From the NCBI RefSeq assembly GCF_028595325.1, contig NZ_JAQQXR010000003.1:124001-188000 (forward strand): 64,000 nt of DNA, given 5' to 3'. Shown in pieces: positions 30,050 through 38,900 of the stretch. Made by a program: the position numbers and the translations under genes. This DNA comes from Janthinobacterium fluminis (GTDB lineage Bacteria; Pseudomonadota; Gammaproteobacteria; Burkholderiales; Burkholderiaceae_D). Position 1 is the first letter of the stretch; every line of letters starts with the position of its first letter. The notes under the pieces are model-generated. The model saw nothing but the letters and a program-made list of their open reading frames with translations. It was not told where the DNA came from and made no database searches.

Positions 30050-30816
30050 TGCGCTCCTTCCAGCTCGGCGTGGGTGGTGCCCATATAGGCTTCCATCACC
30101 TGCGGATTACGCGACACGTCGGCGTAACTGCCCTCGGCCAGCATGGCGCCGCGCTGCAGCACGGAGATCTTGTCGCAGATGCCGGAGACGACGCTCATAT
30201 TGTGTTCCACCATCAAAATGGTGCGCCCGCTCGACACTTTTTTAATCAGCTCGGTGACGCGGTGTACATCCTCGTGGCCCATGCCCTGGGTCGGCTCGTC
30301 GAGCAGCATCATTTCCGGCTCCATCGCCAGCGTCGTGGCAATTTCCAGCGCGCGTTTGCGTCCGTAGGGCATGTCGACGGTGATGGTGTCGGCGAATTCG
30401 CTCAGGTCGACTTCGGCCAGCAAGGCCATCGCCCTTTCGTTCAGCTTCGACAGCGAGCGTTCGCTCTGCCAGAAATTGAAGGAGGTGCCGAGCTGGCGCT
30501 GCAGTCCGATGCGGACGTTTTGCAGCACGGATAAATGGGGAAACACGGCGGAAATCTGGAAAGAGCGGATGACGCCCATGCGCGCGATTTGCGCCGGCCG
30601 GGCCGCCGTGATGTCATTGCCGTTGAAGAGGATTTGCCCTGAGGTGGGCACGAGAAATTTGGTTAACAGATTGAAGCAAGTGGTTTTACCGGCCCCGTTG
30701 GGACCGATCAAGGCATGGATGTGGCCGCGCTCGACTTTCAAGTTCACATCGTTAACGGCCGTGAAACCCTTGAATTCCTTAGTCAAATTCCTTGTTTCCA
30801 AGATGACGTTTGACAT
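30046..30816 (-). CDS. livG: Liv-type ABC transporter ATP-binding protein LivG
   Basis: 256 residues with a canonical Walker A (GPNGAGKTT near residue 38-46) and Walker B (MMLLDEPTQGMGHED). The signature region reads MPYGRKRALEIATTLA, the degenerate form common in LivG. First gene of the transporter operon. The 153-base AT-rich gap upstream (30817-30969) should hold the promoter of the transporter. Confidence 0.92.
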   Translation of the reverse strand: MSNVILETRNLTKEFKGFTAVNDVNLKVERGHIHALIGPNGAGKTTCFNLLTKFLVPTSGQILFNGNDITAARPAQIARMGVIRSFQISAVFPHLSVLQNVRIGLQRQLGTSFNFWQSERSLSKLNERAMALLAEVDLSEFADTITVDMPYGRKRALEIATTLAMEPEMMLLDEPTQGMGHEDVHRVTELIKKVSSGRTILMVEHNMSVVSGICDKISVLQRGAMLAEGSYADVSRNPQVMEAYMGTTHAELEGAH

Positions 30817-30969
30817 CGTGTCTCCTCATTGTTTTTTTTGTACTACTTCATTTTTTAGATAATACACATATTAATTTTGACAAACAATACAGTATAACTA
30901 CCATAAAGAGATCAATGCCGACTATCAGACTAGCGTCAAACTTTGTCGAAAAATCGACATCGCCTATGT

Positions 30970-32595
30970 CTATTTCCAGCTTGCAGCAATCATTTGCGCC
31001 GCCTTTTCCGCGATCATCAGGGTCGGCGCATTCGTGTTGCCGGAGGTGATGAACGGCATAACGGAGGCGTCGACGACGCGCAAACCGGCCACGCCGAGCA
31101 CCCGCAAAGCGCTGTCGAGCACGGCAAGCGGATCGCCGGCCCGGCCCATCTTGCAGGTGCCTACCGGGTGGAAAATCGTCGTGCCGATGGCGCCGGCCGC
31201 CTGCGCCAATTCCTCCTCGCTGCGGTACTGCGGTCCCGGCAGAAACTCCTCGGGCGCGAAACGGCCCAGCGCCGGCGCGGCGACGATGGTGCGCGTCAGC
31301 GCCAGCGCGGCCGCCGCCGTTTTGCGGTCCTCCGGCGTGCTCAGATAATTGGGGATGATTTTCGGCGCCGCGTAGCAATCGCCGGAAGCGATGCGGACAT
31401 GCCCGCGCGCGCCCGGGCGCAGATTGCACACGCTGGCGGTGAAGGCGGGGAAACTGTGCAGGGGCTGGCCGAATTTTTCCAGCGACAGCGGCTGCACATG
31501 GTACTGCAGGTCCGGCGTGGCCTGGGCCGGATGGGATTTGGCGAAAGCGCCCAGTTGCGACGGCGCCATCGACATCGGGCCGCTCTGCCGCAGCGCGTAT
31601 TCGAGGCCGATTTTCAGCTTGCCGTACCAGTTCGCCGCCAGCGTGTTGAGGGTTTTCGCGCCGCGCACTTTAAAGACCATGCGCAGCTGCAAATGGTCCT
31701 GCAGATTGGCGCCGACGCCGGGGACGTCGGCCACGGGCGCGATGCCATGCTCTTGCAGCAACGCGCCCGGCCCGATGCCGGACAATTGCAAAATCTGCGG
31801 CGAACCGACCGCGCCGGCCGTCAGCAAGACCTCGCGCCGCGCCGCCGCGCTCCAGGTCGTGCCGCCGCCGGTGAACTTCACGCCGCGGCAGACCGGGCCG
31901 GCGTCGCCCCGCTCGATCAGCAGGCGCTCGACGTGGCACCCCGTCATGATGGTCAGGTTCGGCCGGGTGGCGGCCGGCTTCAAAAACGCCTTCGCGGTGT
32001 TCCAGCGGATGCCGCGCTTTTGATTGACGTCGAAATAGCCGCAGCCGGTATTGTCGCCGCCGTTGAAATCGGCGCTGTTGGGAATGCCGACCTGCTGCGC
32101 CGCATCGCGGAAGGCATCCAGAATATCCCAGGACAGGCGCTGTTTCTCGACCCGCCATTCGCCGCCGGCGCCGTGGTTTTCGGAAGCGCCGCCGTAATAA
32201 TCCTCGCTTTGCCTGAACAGGGGCAGCACCTTGTCCCAGCGCCACGAGGCGTCGCCGGTGACCTCGGCCCAACGATCGTAATCGCCGGACTGGCCGCGCA
32301 TATAAATCATGCCATTGATCGAGGAGCTGCCGCCGAGTACTTTGCCGCGCGGATAAATGAGGCTGCGGCCGTTCAGGCCGGCGTCCGCCTCGGTGTGATA
32401 CATCCAGTCCGTGCGCGGATTGCCGATGCAATGCAGATATCCGACCGGAATGTGAATCCACACATAATCATCCTTACCGCCCGCCTCTATCAATAACACC
32501 GTCGCATTCTGATCGCGCGTCAAACGGTTCGCCAATACGCAACCGGCAGTGCCGCCGCCAACAATAATGTAGTCGTATTCTCCTGCCGATTCCAA
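30970..32595 (-). CDS. GMC-family FAD oxidoreductase (alcohol/choline dehydrogenase-like)
   Basis: About 541 residues. The FAD loop YIIVGGGTAGCVLANRL lies at the N-terminus, GMIYMRGQSGDYDRWA and LTAGAVGSPQILQLSGIGP are the two GMC signatures, and VVDASVMPFITSGNTNAPT at the C-terminus holds the active His/Asn region. The start is assigned to a TTG at 32595 because AAGGAG lies 6 bases upstream; a GTG at 32631 would add 12 residues. It oxidises an alcohol of unknown identity. Its position between the nitronate monooxygenase and the transporter suggests the transported compound or a breakdown product is its substrate. Confidence 0.88.
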   Translation of the reverse strand: MESAGEYDYIIVGGGTAGCVLANRLTRDQNATVLLIEAGGKDDYVWIHIPVGYLHCIGNPRTDWMYHTEADAGLNGRSLIYPRGKVLGGSSSINGMIYMRGQSGDYDRWAEVTGDASWRWDKVLPLFRQSEDYYGGASENHGAGGEWRVEKQRLSWDILDAFRDAAQQVGIPNSADFNGGDNTGCGYFDVNQKRGIRWNTAKAFLKPAATRPNLTIMTGCHVERLLIERGDAGPVCRGVKFTGGGTTWSAAARREVLLTAGAVGSPQILQLSGIGPGALLQEHGIAPVADVPGVGANLQDHLQLRMVFKVRGAKTLNTLAANWYGKLKIGLEYALRQSGPMSMAPSQLGAFAKSHPAQATPDLQYHVQPLSLEKFGQPLHSFPAFTASVCNLRPGARGHVRIASGDCYAAPKIIPNYLSTPEDRKTAAAALALTRTIVAAPALGRFAPEEFLPGPQYRSEEELAQAAGAIGTTIFHPVGTCKMGRAGDPLAVLDSALRVLGVAGLRVVDASVMPFITSGNTNAPTLMIAEKAAQMIAASWK

Positions 32596-32645
32596 TGACT
32601 GCTCCTTCAAGGTAAGCGATAGAGCGGTCACGCGGCGCGCGCCTG

Positions 32646-33686
32646 TTAGGTCGCCGCTTTCATTTCCTCTACCAGAGTCTGAACCAACTGCGCCACGGGC
32701 ATGGCGCGAGCAAGATTAACACTTGCACCAGCCCAGAGCGACATAAATTCCGTCTCGCCCGCCTTGGCGGCGGCCGCGCGTATGCTGCCGGTCAGCGCGT
32801 TTTGTACGGGATAAAGGGGCAGCAATTTTTCCACAGGCTGCATGAGGTCCATGAAGCGGTTCTCCAGGCCACGCGCATAGCGGCCGGAAAAGGCGCGGGT
32901 CAAGCGGGTTGGCTGCTGGCCGGCGTTCAGCAGGCGTTGTTTATATGCTGGATGAATGCCGGACTCGTCGCTGACCAGGAAGGCGGTTCCCATCTGCACG
33001 GCGGAGGCGCCCAGCGCCAGCAATTCGGCAATGCCGGCGCCATGCATGATGCCGCCGGCAGAAATGATGGGGATATCCAGCGTGCCAACCATCTGCCGCA
33101 GCAAGTCGGCGGTGCCCAGCGTGGCGTCGGTCTGTGGGCCGAGAAATGTGCCCCGATGTCCGCCCGACTCCACGCCGGAAGCGACAACAGCATCGGCGCC
33201 AACGGCCTGCCAGGCCAAGCCTTCGGCCACGGTGGTCACGGTGCCGATGACAAAGATGCCGGCGGCGTGCAGGCGCGCCACCTGCGCAACATTCAAGATA
33301 TCAAAGGTAAAGCTGGCCACGGCGGGCGCGGCGGCGACCAGGGCATCGAACTGGGCATTAAAATCCTCGCACCACTTGGCCGGCGTCGGTAATTCCTGCC
33401 AGCCTAGCGCGGACCAGATAGGTTTCAGCAACTGCGCGGCTTGCGCCACCTCGTCGGCACTCGGTTGTGGCGTCCGCTGAACAAACAAATTGACCGCAAA
33501 CGGACGCTGCGTCAGCGCCCTGATCTGCCCAATTTGCTCCAGCATCGCTTCGGACGTCAGTAAGGAAGCAGCAAAAGAGCCCAAAACGCCGGCGTTCGAG
33601 GCAGCGGCGACCAGGGTTGGCGTGGAGGGACCACCGGCCATCGGCCCCTGGATGATGGGATATTGAAAAAGTTCGTGCAAGTTCAT
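32646..33686 (-). CDS. Nitronate monooxygenase-family FMN protein
   Basis: 346 residues of the 2-nitropropane dioxygenase / nitronate monooxygenase TIM-barrel family. The start PIIQGPMAGGPSTPTLVAA, the VVASGVESGGHRG phosphate loop and ISAGGIMHGAGIAELLALGA are family motifs. The family oxidises alkyl nitronates, but several members have other FMN-dependent roles. It is the first minus-strand gene to the left of the putative origin and may lead the transcript into the GMC oxidoreductase gene. Confidence 0.88.
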   Translation of the reverse strand: MNLHELFQYPIIQGPMAGGPSTPTLVAAASNAGVLGSFAASLLTSEAMLEQIGQIRALTQRPFAVNLFVQRTPQPSADEVAQAAQLLKPIWSALGWQELPTPAKWCEDFNAQFDALVAAAPAVASFTFDILNVAQVARLHAAGIFVIGTVTTVAEGLAWQAVGADAVVASGVESGGHRGTFLGPQTDATLGTADLLRQMVGTLDIPIISAGGIMHGAGIAELLALGASAVQMGTAFLVSDESGIHPAYKQRLLNAGQQPTRLTRAFSGRYARGLENRFMDLMQPVEKLLPLYPVQNALTGSIRAAAAKAGETEFMSLWAGASVNLARAMPVAQLVQTLVEEMKAAT

Positions 33687-33771
33687 CTGCCGCCTCCCGG
33701 ATCAAGAGCAGCCAGATTACCAGATCGCCAAGAAGGCGTAGCTAAATACGCTCTTTGTAGTCTGTTCGCCA

Positions 33772-33980
33772 TGTGGATAAGTCTATGGATATCCACAAGA
33801 ACCGTTTGTGAGTAAACAAAAAATTTTTTTAGCTCATTTTTTTTGTCCAGAAACAGTTCCTCGCTCATACAAGGCATACACAGCACTTATGAAACCGCCA
33901 AGCGCTTGATTTCAAGGATAAATCAGTACTTATCCACAGCGAAGTGGCTACGTTAACAACTACTACTATCCTTATATACA
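33772..33980 (+). other. Origin module 1
   Basis: DnaA boxes at 33772-33780 (TGTGGATAA), 33789-33797 (ATATCCACA) and 33930-33938 (TTATCCACA). The unwinding tract at 33960-33978 reads CTACTACTATCCTTATATA, the least perfect of the three. A shared TTGTGAGTAAACA lies after the second box (near 33807), as in module 2. Confidence 0.82.
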
Positions 33981-34347
33981 AACCTTTTAGAGTAAACCGA
34001 CGCCCGCGCCTTCCAAAAAAATTGCCGCCCTTCTTACAAAGGCCACAAATCTTGCACAAGGCTAAAGAGAAGCATCAACGACGCACGAAGAAGCGTTCAC
34101 CGCCCTGATCGCCAACCCGACGAACCGGCAGCCGAACACCAAACCAGGAAGCCCAAACCACGATCCTGCTCGACGGATCTGACAACGATTTGCTGTTCCT
34201 GGCATCTGACAGCTCGATTGAAGTCCCGGCCAACTCCCAGATCGTTAGCGGCAAGGCATCTACAAGCGCTCTGTAAGCAAAAAAAAACGTTTACTGCCCT
34301 TGCTAAGCCCCGAAAACGGGGAAATCAGGCTATCTGGGGATGGGGGA

Positions 34348-34560
34348 TGTGGATAAGTGGATGGATATCCACAGGATGGCTTGTGAGTAAACACAAAGTT
34401 GTCCAACGGAGGCAATTTTATACAGATTTGCTCCTGAAGAGATACAGCAATTATGCAGGCTTTATTTTTGAGCTAAATTCCTGATTTCAAAGCAAAATAG
34501 TGACTTATCCACAGAAGTTCGGGCGTTTACTACTACTACTATTTTTATATAAACCCTTTG
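34348..34560 (+). other. Origin module 2
   Basis: DnaA boxes at 34348-34356, 34365-34373 and 34505-34513. The TAC tract is the longest of the three: TTTACTACTACTACTATTTT starts at 34526 and continues into TATATAAA. TTGTGAGTAAACA is present near 34381. Best candidate for the active unwinding site. Confidence 0.85.
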
Positions 34561-34812
34561 TAAACAACTAAAACGCACAGCCGCAGGTGAGCCCACCTCC
34601 CTCTTCAAAAAAAAAAAAAAGCAAAAAACCAAAGCCAAAAAACCAGTTCTGAAAACCGTCTTCAGAAATCCGAGGACAAGGACACGGATCGACAGAAACG
34701 AAACCGTCGACTTCGTCGCGTGAGCTACTTGGATGACTGGGTACTGAAGTTGACCCTGGGAAGTCAAAAAATTGCTGGTTTTGCATTGAAAAACCGCATT
34801 TTTTCAAGCGAC

Positions 34813-35035
34813 TGTGGATAAGTGCTTGCATATCCACAGGATCGGATGTGGGAAAAGTCGCTCTTTGTCCACAAGACTTTTTTTATCCAAAACTCATCCT
34901 GTCTGGATACAATGCTTATGCAAGCCGTTTTGTGGACGGTAAGTTGATGATTTTTATCGCGTTAACCGACTTATCCACAAAAAATAGGCCGTTTACTATC
35001 ACTACTATTTTTTTATATATACCTTATATAAAAGA
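34813..35035 (+). other. Origin module 3
   Basis: DnaA boxes at 34813-34821, 34830-34838 and 34971-34979, with an extra one-mismatch box TTGTCCACA at 34865-34873. The tract TTTACTATCACTACTATTTT from 34992 continues into TTTTATATATACC. It directly precedes the leader of the nucleosidase gene. Confidence 0.85.
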
Positions 35036-35106
35036 GCTATACAGCGCAGTGCGGTGGATACCTGCCCCACAACAGCCAAAAATCCTAAAAAATAGAGCCA
35101 GAAACC

Positions 35107-35880
35107 ATGAATTCGAGCAAAAAACTGCGTCTAGGAGTGATCAGTGCCCTTGTTGAAGAGCAAGAAGGGCTGGTAGAAGCCATGAAAGGCCCCCAGAAGC
35201 TCTCGCACGGCATGCGTGACTACACCGTGGGTAGTCTGTGGGGAATCGACGCTGTGTGCGTTCTGTCGCGTATTGGCAAGGCCGCGGCGGCCATGACGGC
35301 CGCTATCCTTGTGGAAAAGTTCGAAGTTACCCACATTGTTTTCACGGGAGTCGCCGGAAGTGGCGATATTTGCGTCAATGTTGGCGATATTGTTGTCGCG
35401 GAATCACTGGTTCAGCACGATATGGACGCCCGTCCCCTGTTTCCGCGCTTTGAGGTGCCGTTGACCGGCTTGTCGCACTTCCCGTCGGATCTGACCTTGA
35501 GCGAGCGCGTGGTCGGTTCCGCGCAAGATTTCCTCGCGGATGATCTGAAAAGCGTCTTCAGCGTTGCCGAGGCGAAGGAATTCGGCCTGGACGGACCGCG
35601 TGTGCATCGCGGCTTGATTGGCAGTGGCGACCAGTTTATCCACAGCCGGACGCAATTGGGTCAGCTCAAGGAGGCTTTACCGGAGCTGCTGGCGGTGGAA
35701 ATGGAAGGCGCCGCGGTGGCGCAAGTGTGTTTTGAGCTTGGCATTCCATATGCGGTGATACGGACGATCTCGGATAACGCCAATGAAGAGGCGGCGGTGG
35801 ACTTTATGCGTTTTGTGCAGACCGTGGCGTCGCGTTATGCGTTTCATGTCGTAAAACGCTTGTGCCAGCGGCTGGCGTAA
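35107..35880 (+). CDS. 5'-methylthioadenosine/S-adenosylhomocysteine nucleosidase-like protein
   Basis: 257 residues of the PNP/UDP phosphorylase-like fold. LGVISALVEEQEGLVEAM at the start, FTGVAGS near residue 78-84 and AVEMEGAAVAQVCFELGIPY near residue 197-216 match MtnN, the last carrying the purine/ribose-binding Met-Glu pair. IRTISDNAN supplies the catalytic Asp. It should cleave the glycosidic bond of MTA or SAH, recycling products of SAM-dependent and aminopropyl-transfer reactions. It is slightly longer than E. coli MtnN (about 232 residues). It is the first gene to the right of the putative origin and is followed by the convergent putA. Confidence 0.85.
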   Translation: MNSSKKLRLGVISALVEEQEGLVEAMKGPQKLSHGMRDYTVGSLWGIDAVCVLSRIGKAAAAMTAAILVEKFEVTHIVFTGVAGSGDICVNVGDIVVAESLVQHDMDARPLFPRFEVPLTGLSHFPSDLTLSERVVGSAQDFLADDLKSVFSVAEAKEFGLDGPRVHRGLIGSGDQFIHSRTQLGQLKEALPELLAVEMEGAAVAQVCFELGIPYAVIRTISDNANEEAAVDFMRFVQTVASRYAFHVVKRLCQRLA

Positions 35881-35908
35881 ACCATTCAAGGTGCTGCGGA
35901 CGTAAAAA

Positions 35909-35971
35909 AACCAACGGTGGCGAGCCAGACCCAGAGCAAAAAAGCTTGAGGCCGGCTCTCCAGCGTTGGTT
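35909..35971 (-). terminator. Terminator of putA
   Basis: A long imperfect stem whose base is AACCAACG / CGTTGGTT with inner pairing of GTGG-GAGCC to GGCTC-CCA. On the minus strand the closing arm runs straight into seven T residues, giving an intrinsic terminator for putA. It also lies after the convergent nucleosidase gene. Confidence 0.8.
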
Positions 35972-35986
35972 GTTAGCTTGGAGCGC

Positions 35987-38900
35987 TTACGCGTCCAGGG
36001 TCATCAGGCTGGCATTGCCGCCCGCCGCCGTCGTGTTGACGCACAGCGCGCGCTCCGCGACCAGGCGCCACAATGGGATGGCAACCCCTGCCGTTGTCTC
36101 TATCATGCCCACCAGCGCCCCTTTGCGGGCCGCCAGCACTGGTTTCAAGTCGTTTGCCAGCGCCGGCTCGACCATGACGATCTGGAAATCTTCTCCACAG
36201 GCATCCAAACCGCTGACCAACTGGACGCGATCCTTGACTGCCGCCGGCAAGTCGGCCGGAATCAGGGCGGACGAACTCGATAGCACCAATGCCTTGTTGC
36301 CGGTCGCCAAAGCTGCCGCCAGTTGGTTCAGCAGCACGCCGACGCTCGACGCGGCGCAGACGACCGTGCCGCGGGCGACAAAGCTGAGGGTGTTGCGCTC
36401 GCCCGTAGGGCCAGGCAATACCGTCGTGTGGCCATGCAAGGTGCTGCGGGCATATTCGCCGGCCAGATTCGCGACATCCTGGTGGCCGTGGGTTTTGGCC
36501 CAGACCGTGAGGGCGTCCAGCGCCGGCGTGGCCTGGCGTTGATGTTGCGCCGGCGCCGGCGCGTTGCGTTGCAGGCGCTTCAGGTACAGCGGGCCGCCCG
36601 CTTTAGGGCCGGTGCCGGATTTGCCTTCGCCGCCAAACGGTTGCACGCCGACCACTGCGCCGACGATGTTGCGGTTGACATAGATATTGCCGACGTGGGC
36701 GCGGCTGGAGATGAACTCGATCGTTTCGTCGATGCGCGAGTGGATGCCCAGGGTCAAGCCATAGCCGCTGGCATTGATTTCGTCTATCAATTTCGGCAAA
36801 TCGGCGCGCTTATAGCGAATCACGTGCAGAACCGGACCGAACACTTCATGCGTCAGTTCCGACAGCGACTTGATTTCCAGCACGGTCGGCGCGATGAAGG
36901 TGCCGTTCGCCGGCGCCACGTCGAGCGAGAAGTGGCTGATCGCCGTGGTCTTCATTTTGTTGATGTGGGCCAGCAGATTGCCTTGCGCCTCGGTGTCGAT
37001 GACGGGGCCGATGTCGGTCGCCAGGCGGTCCGGATTGCCGACGCGCAGTTCCTGCATGGCGCCTTTGAGCATCTTGATGGTTTTATCGGCGATATCGGCT
37101 TGCAGGAAGAGCACGCGCAGCGCCGAGCAGCGCTGGCCGGCGCTGTCGAAGGCCGAGGAAATCGCGTCTTGCACCACTTGTTCCGGCAGCGCCGACGAGT
37201 CGACGATCAGGGCGTTCTGGCCGCCCGTTTCGGCGATCAGCGGAATGTCGCAGGATTCGGCGACCGAGCGCTTGGCCAGCGTGCGGTTGATCAGTTGCGC
37301 CACTTCCGTCGAGCCGGTGAAGATGACGCCCTTGACGCGGGCGTCGTTGCACAGGCCGGCGCCGACCACTTCGCCGCGGCCGGGCACGAATTGCAGCGCG
37401 CCGCGCGGCACGCCCGCTTCGTGCAGCAGCTCGACGGCGCGGTGGGCGATCAGCGGGGTTTGCTCGGCCGGCTTGGCCAGCACGACGTTGCCGGCGGCCA
37501 GGGCGGCGCCGATCTGGCCGGTGAAAATGGCCAGCGGGAAGTTCCACGGGCTGATGCAGGTGACCGGACCCAGGGCCAGTGTATTCGGCAGGCTGTCCAC
37601 CTGCGCCGCGTAATAGCGCAGGAAGTCGACGGCCTCGCGCACTTCGGCGATGGCGTTCGGCAGCGATTTGCCCGCTTCGCGTATCGCCAGCGCCATCAAT
37701 TCCAGGCGGTGGGTTTCAAACAAATCGGCGGCGCGGTTCAGCGCGTCGGCGCGCAGCGACGGTTCCGTCGTCTGCCAGTCCATCGCAAAGGCGCTGGCGC
37801 CGGCCAGGGCATTTTCCACGTCGCTGGCGTTGGCTTCGACGATGGTGCCGACGATATCGTCGCGGCGGGCCGGATTGCTGATTTGCTGGGCGGCGACATC
37901 GCTGCTCAGCGGGCCGTCGATCAGCGGCGCGGCGTTCCAGCTGCGCGGCGCGGCCAGCGCGGCGGACACTTCGCGCAGCACGTCTTCATTGGCCAGGTCG
38001 ATGCCGGAGGAGTTCTTGCGCTCCGTGCCGAACATATCGAGCGGCAAGACGATGCCGGGATGCGGCACGCCGCCCTGCTGGCGGGCCGCCTCGAAGGGAT
38101 CGGTGATCAGCGATTCGATGGCGATCTTTTCGTCGACGATCTGGTTGACGAAGGACGAGTTGGCGCCGTTTTCCAGCAGGCGGCGCACCAGGTAGGCCAG
38201 CAGCGTTTCGTGCGAGCCGACCGGGGCGTAGATGCGGCAAGGCTTGTCCAGGTTGGCGGCGCCGACGACTTGATCGTACAGGGTTTCGCCCATGCCGTGC
38301 AGGCACTGGAATTCATAGTCGCTGATGCCGTCTTGCTTCGCCCAGGTGTAGATGACGGACAGGGTTTGCGCGTTGTGGGTGGCGAATTGCGGATAGATCA
38401 GGCCGTTGGCGCCCAGCAGCTTTTTCGCGCAGACCAGGTAGGACACGTCGGTGTACACCTTGCGCGTGTAGACCGGGTAGCCGCTCATGCCGTCGACCTG
38501 GGCGCGCTTGATTTCGGAATCCCAATACGCGCCCTTGACCAGGCGCACCATGAACTTGCGGCCGCTGCGCTTGGCCAGGTCGATCAGGTAGTCGATGGCG
38601 AACGGGCAACGCTTCTGGTAAGCCTGGACGACGAAGCCGATGCCGTCGAAGCCGGCCAGCTCGGGGTCGAAAGCCATCGCCTCCATCAGGTCGAGCGACA
38701 ATTCCAGGCGGTCCGCTTCCTCGGCGTCGATATTCAAGCCGATGTTGTATTTCTTGGCCAGCAAGACCAGGGTTTTCACGCGCGGCAGCAGCTCTTCCAG
38801 CACGCGGGCGCGCTGGGCCCGGCTGTAGCGGGCGTGCAATGCCGACAATTTCACGGAAATGCCCGGCCCCTGCTTGATGCCGCGGCCGTTCGAGGCTTGG

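Larger units (their letters stand above)
33687..35106. other. oriC: Putative chromosomal replication origin (oriC), triplicated
   Basis: A gene-free stretch of 1.42 kb, markedly A/T-rich. It contains three same-orientation modules. Each has a perfect DnaA box TGTGGATAA, a one-mismatch box ATATCCACA exactly 17 bases further on, and a perfect box TTATCCACA 157-158 bases from the first. About 34-36 bases after the start of the last box comes a TAC-triplet tract running into an A/T stretch. That box, GC spacer, TAC-triplet, AT-run order is the DnaA-trio unwinding architecture described for B. subtilis oriC. Twenty-one genes to the left all point away from it and parS is about 10 kb off. dnaA is not in the window. 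No ORF here looks real. Confidence 0.85.

Noticed and set aside
34462-34837. Short frames within the DnaA-box region.
   Set aside because: They cross DnaA boxes and poly-A tracts, have no domain, and the region's box geometry explains its sequence better.
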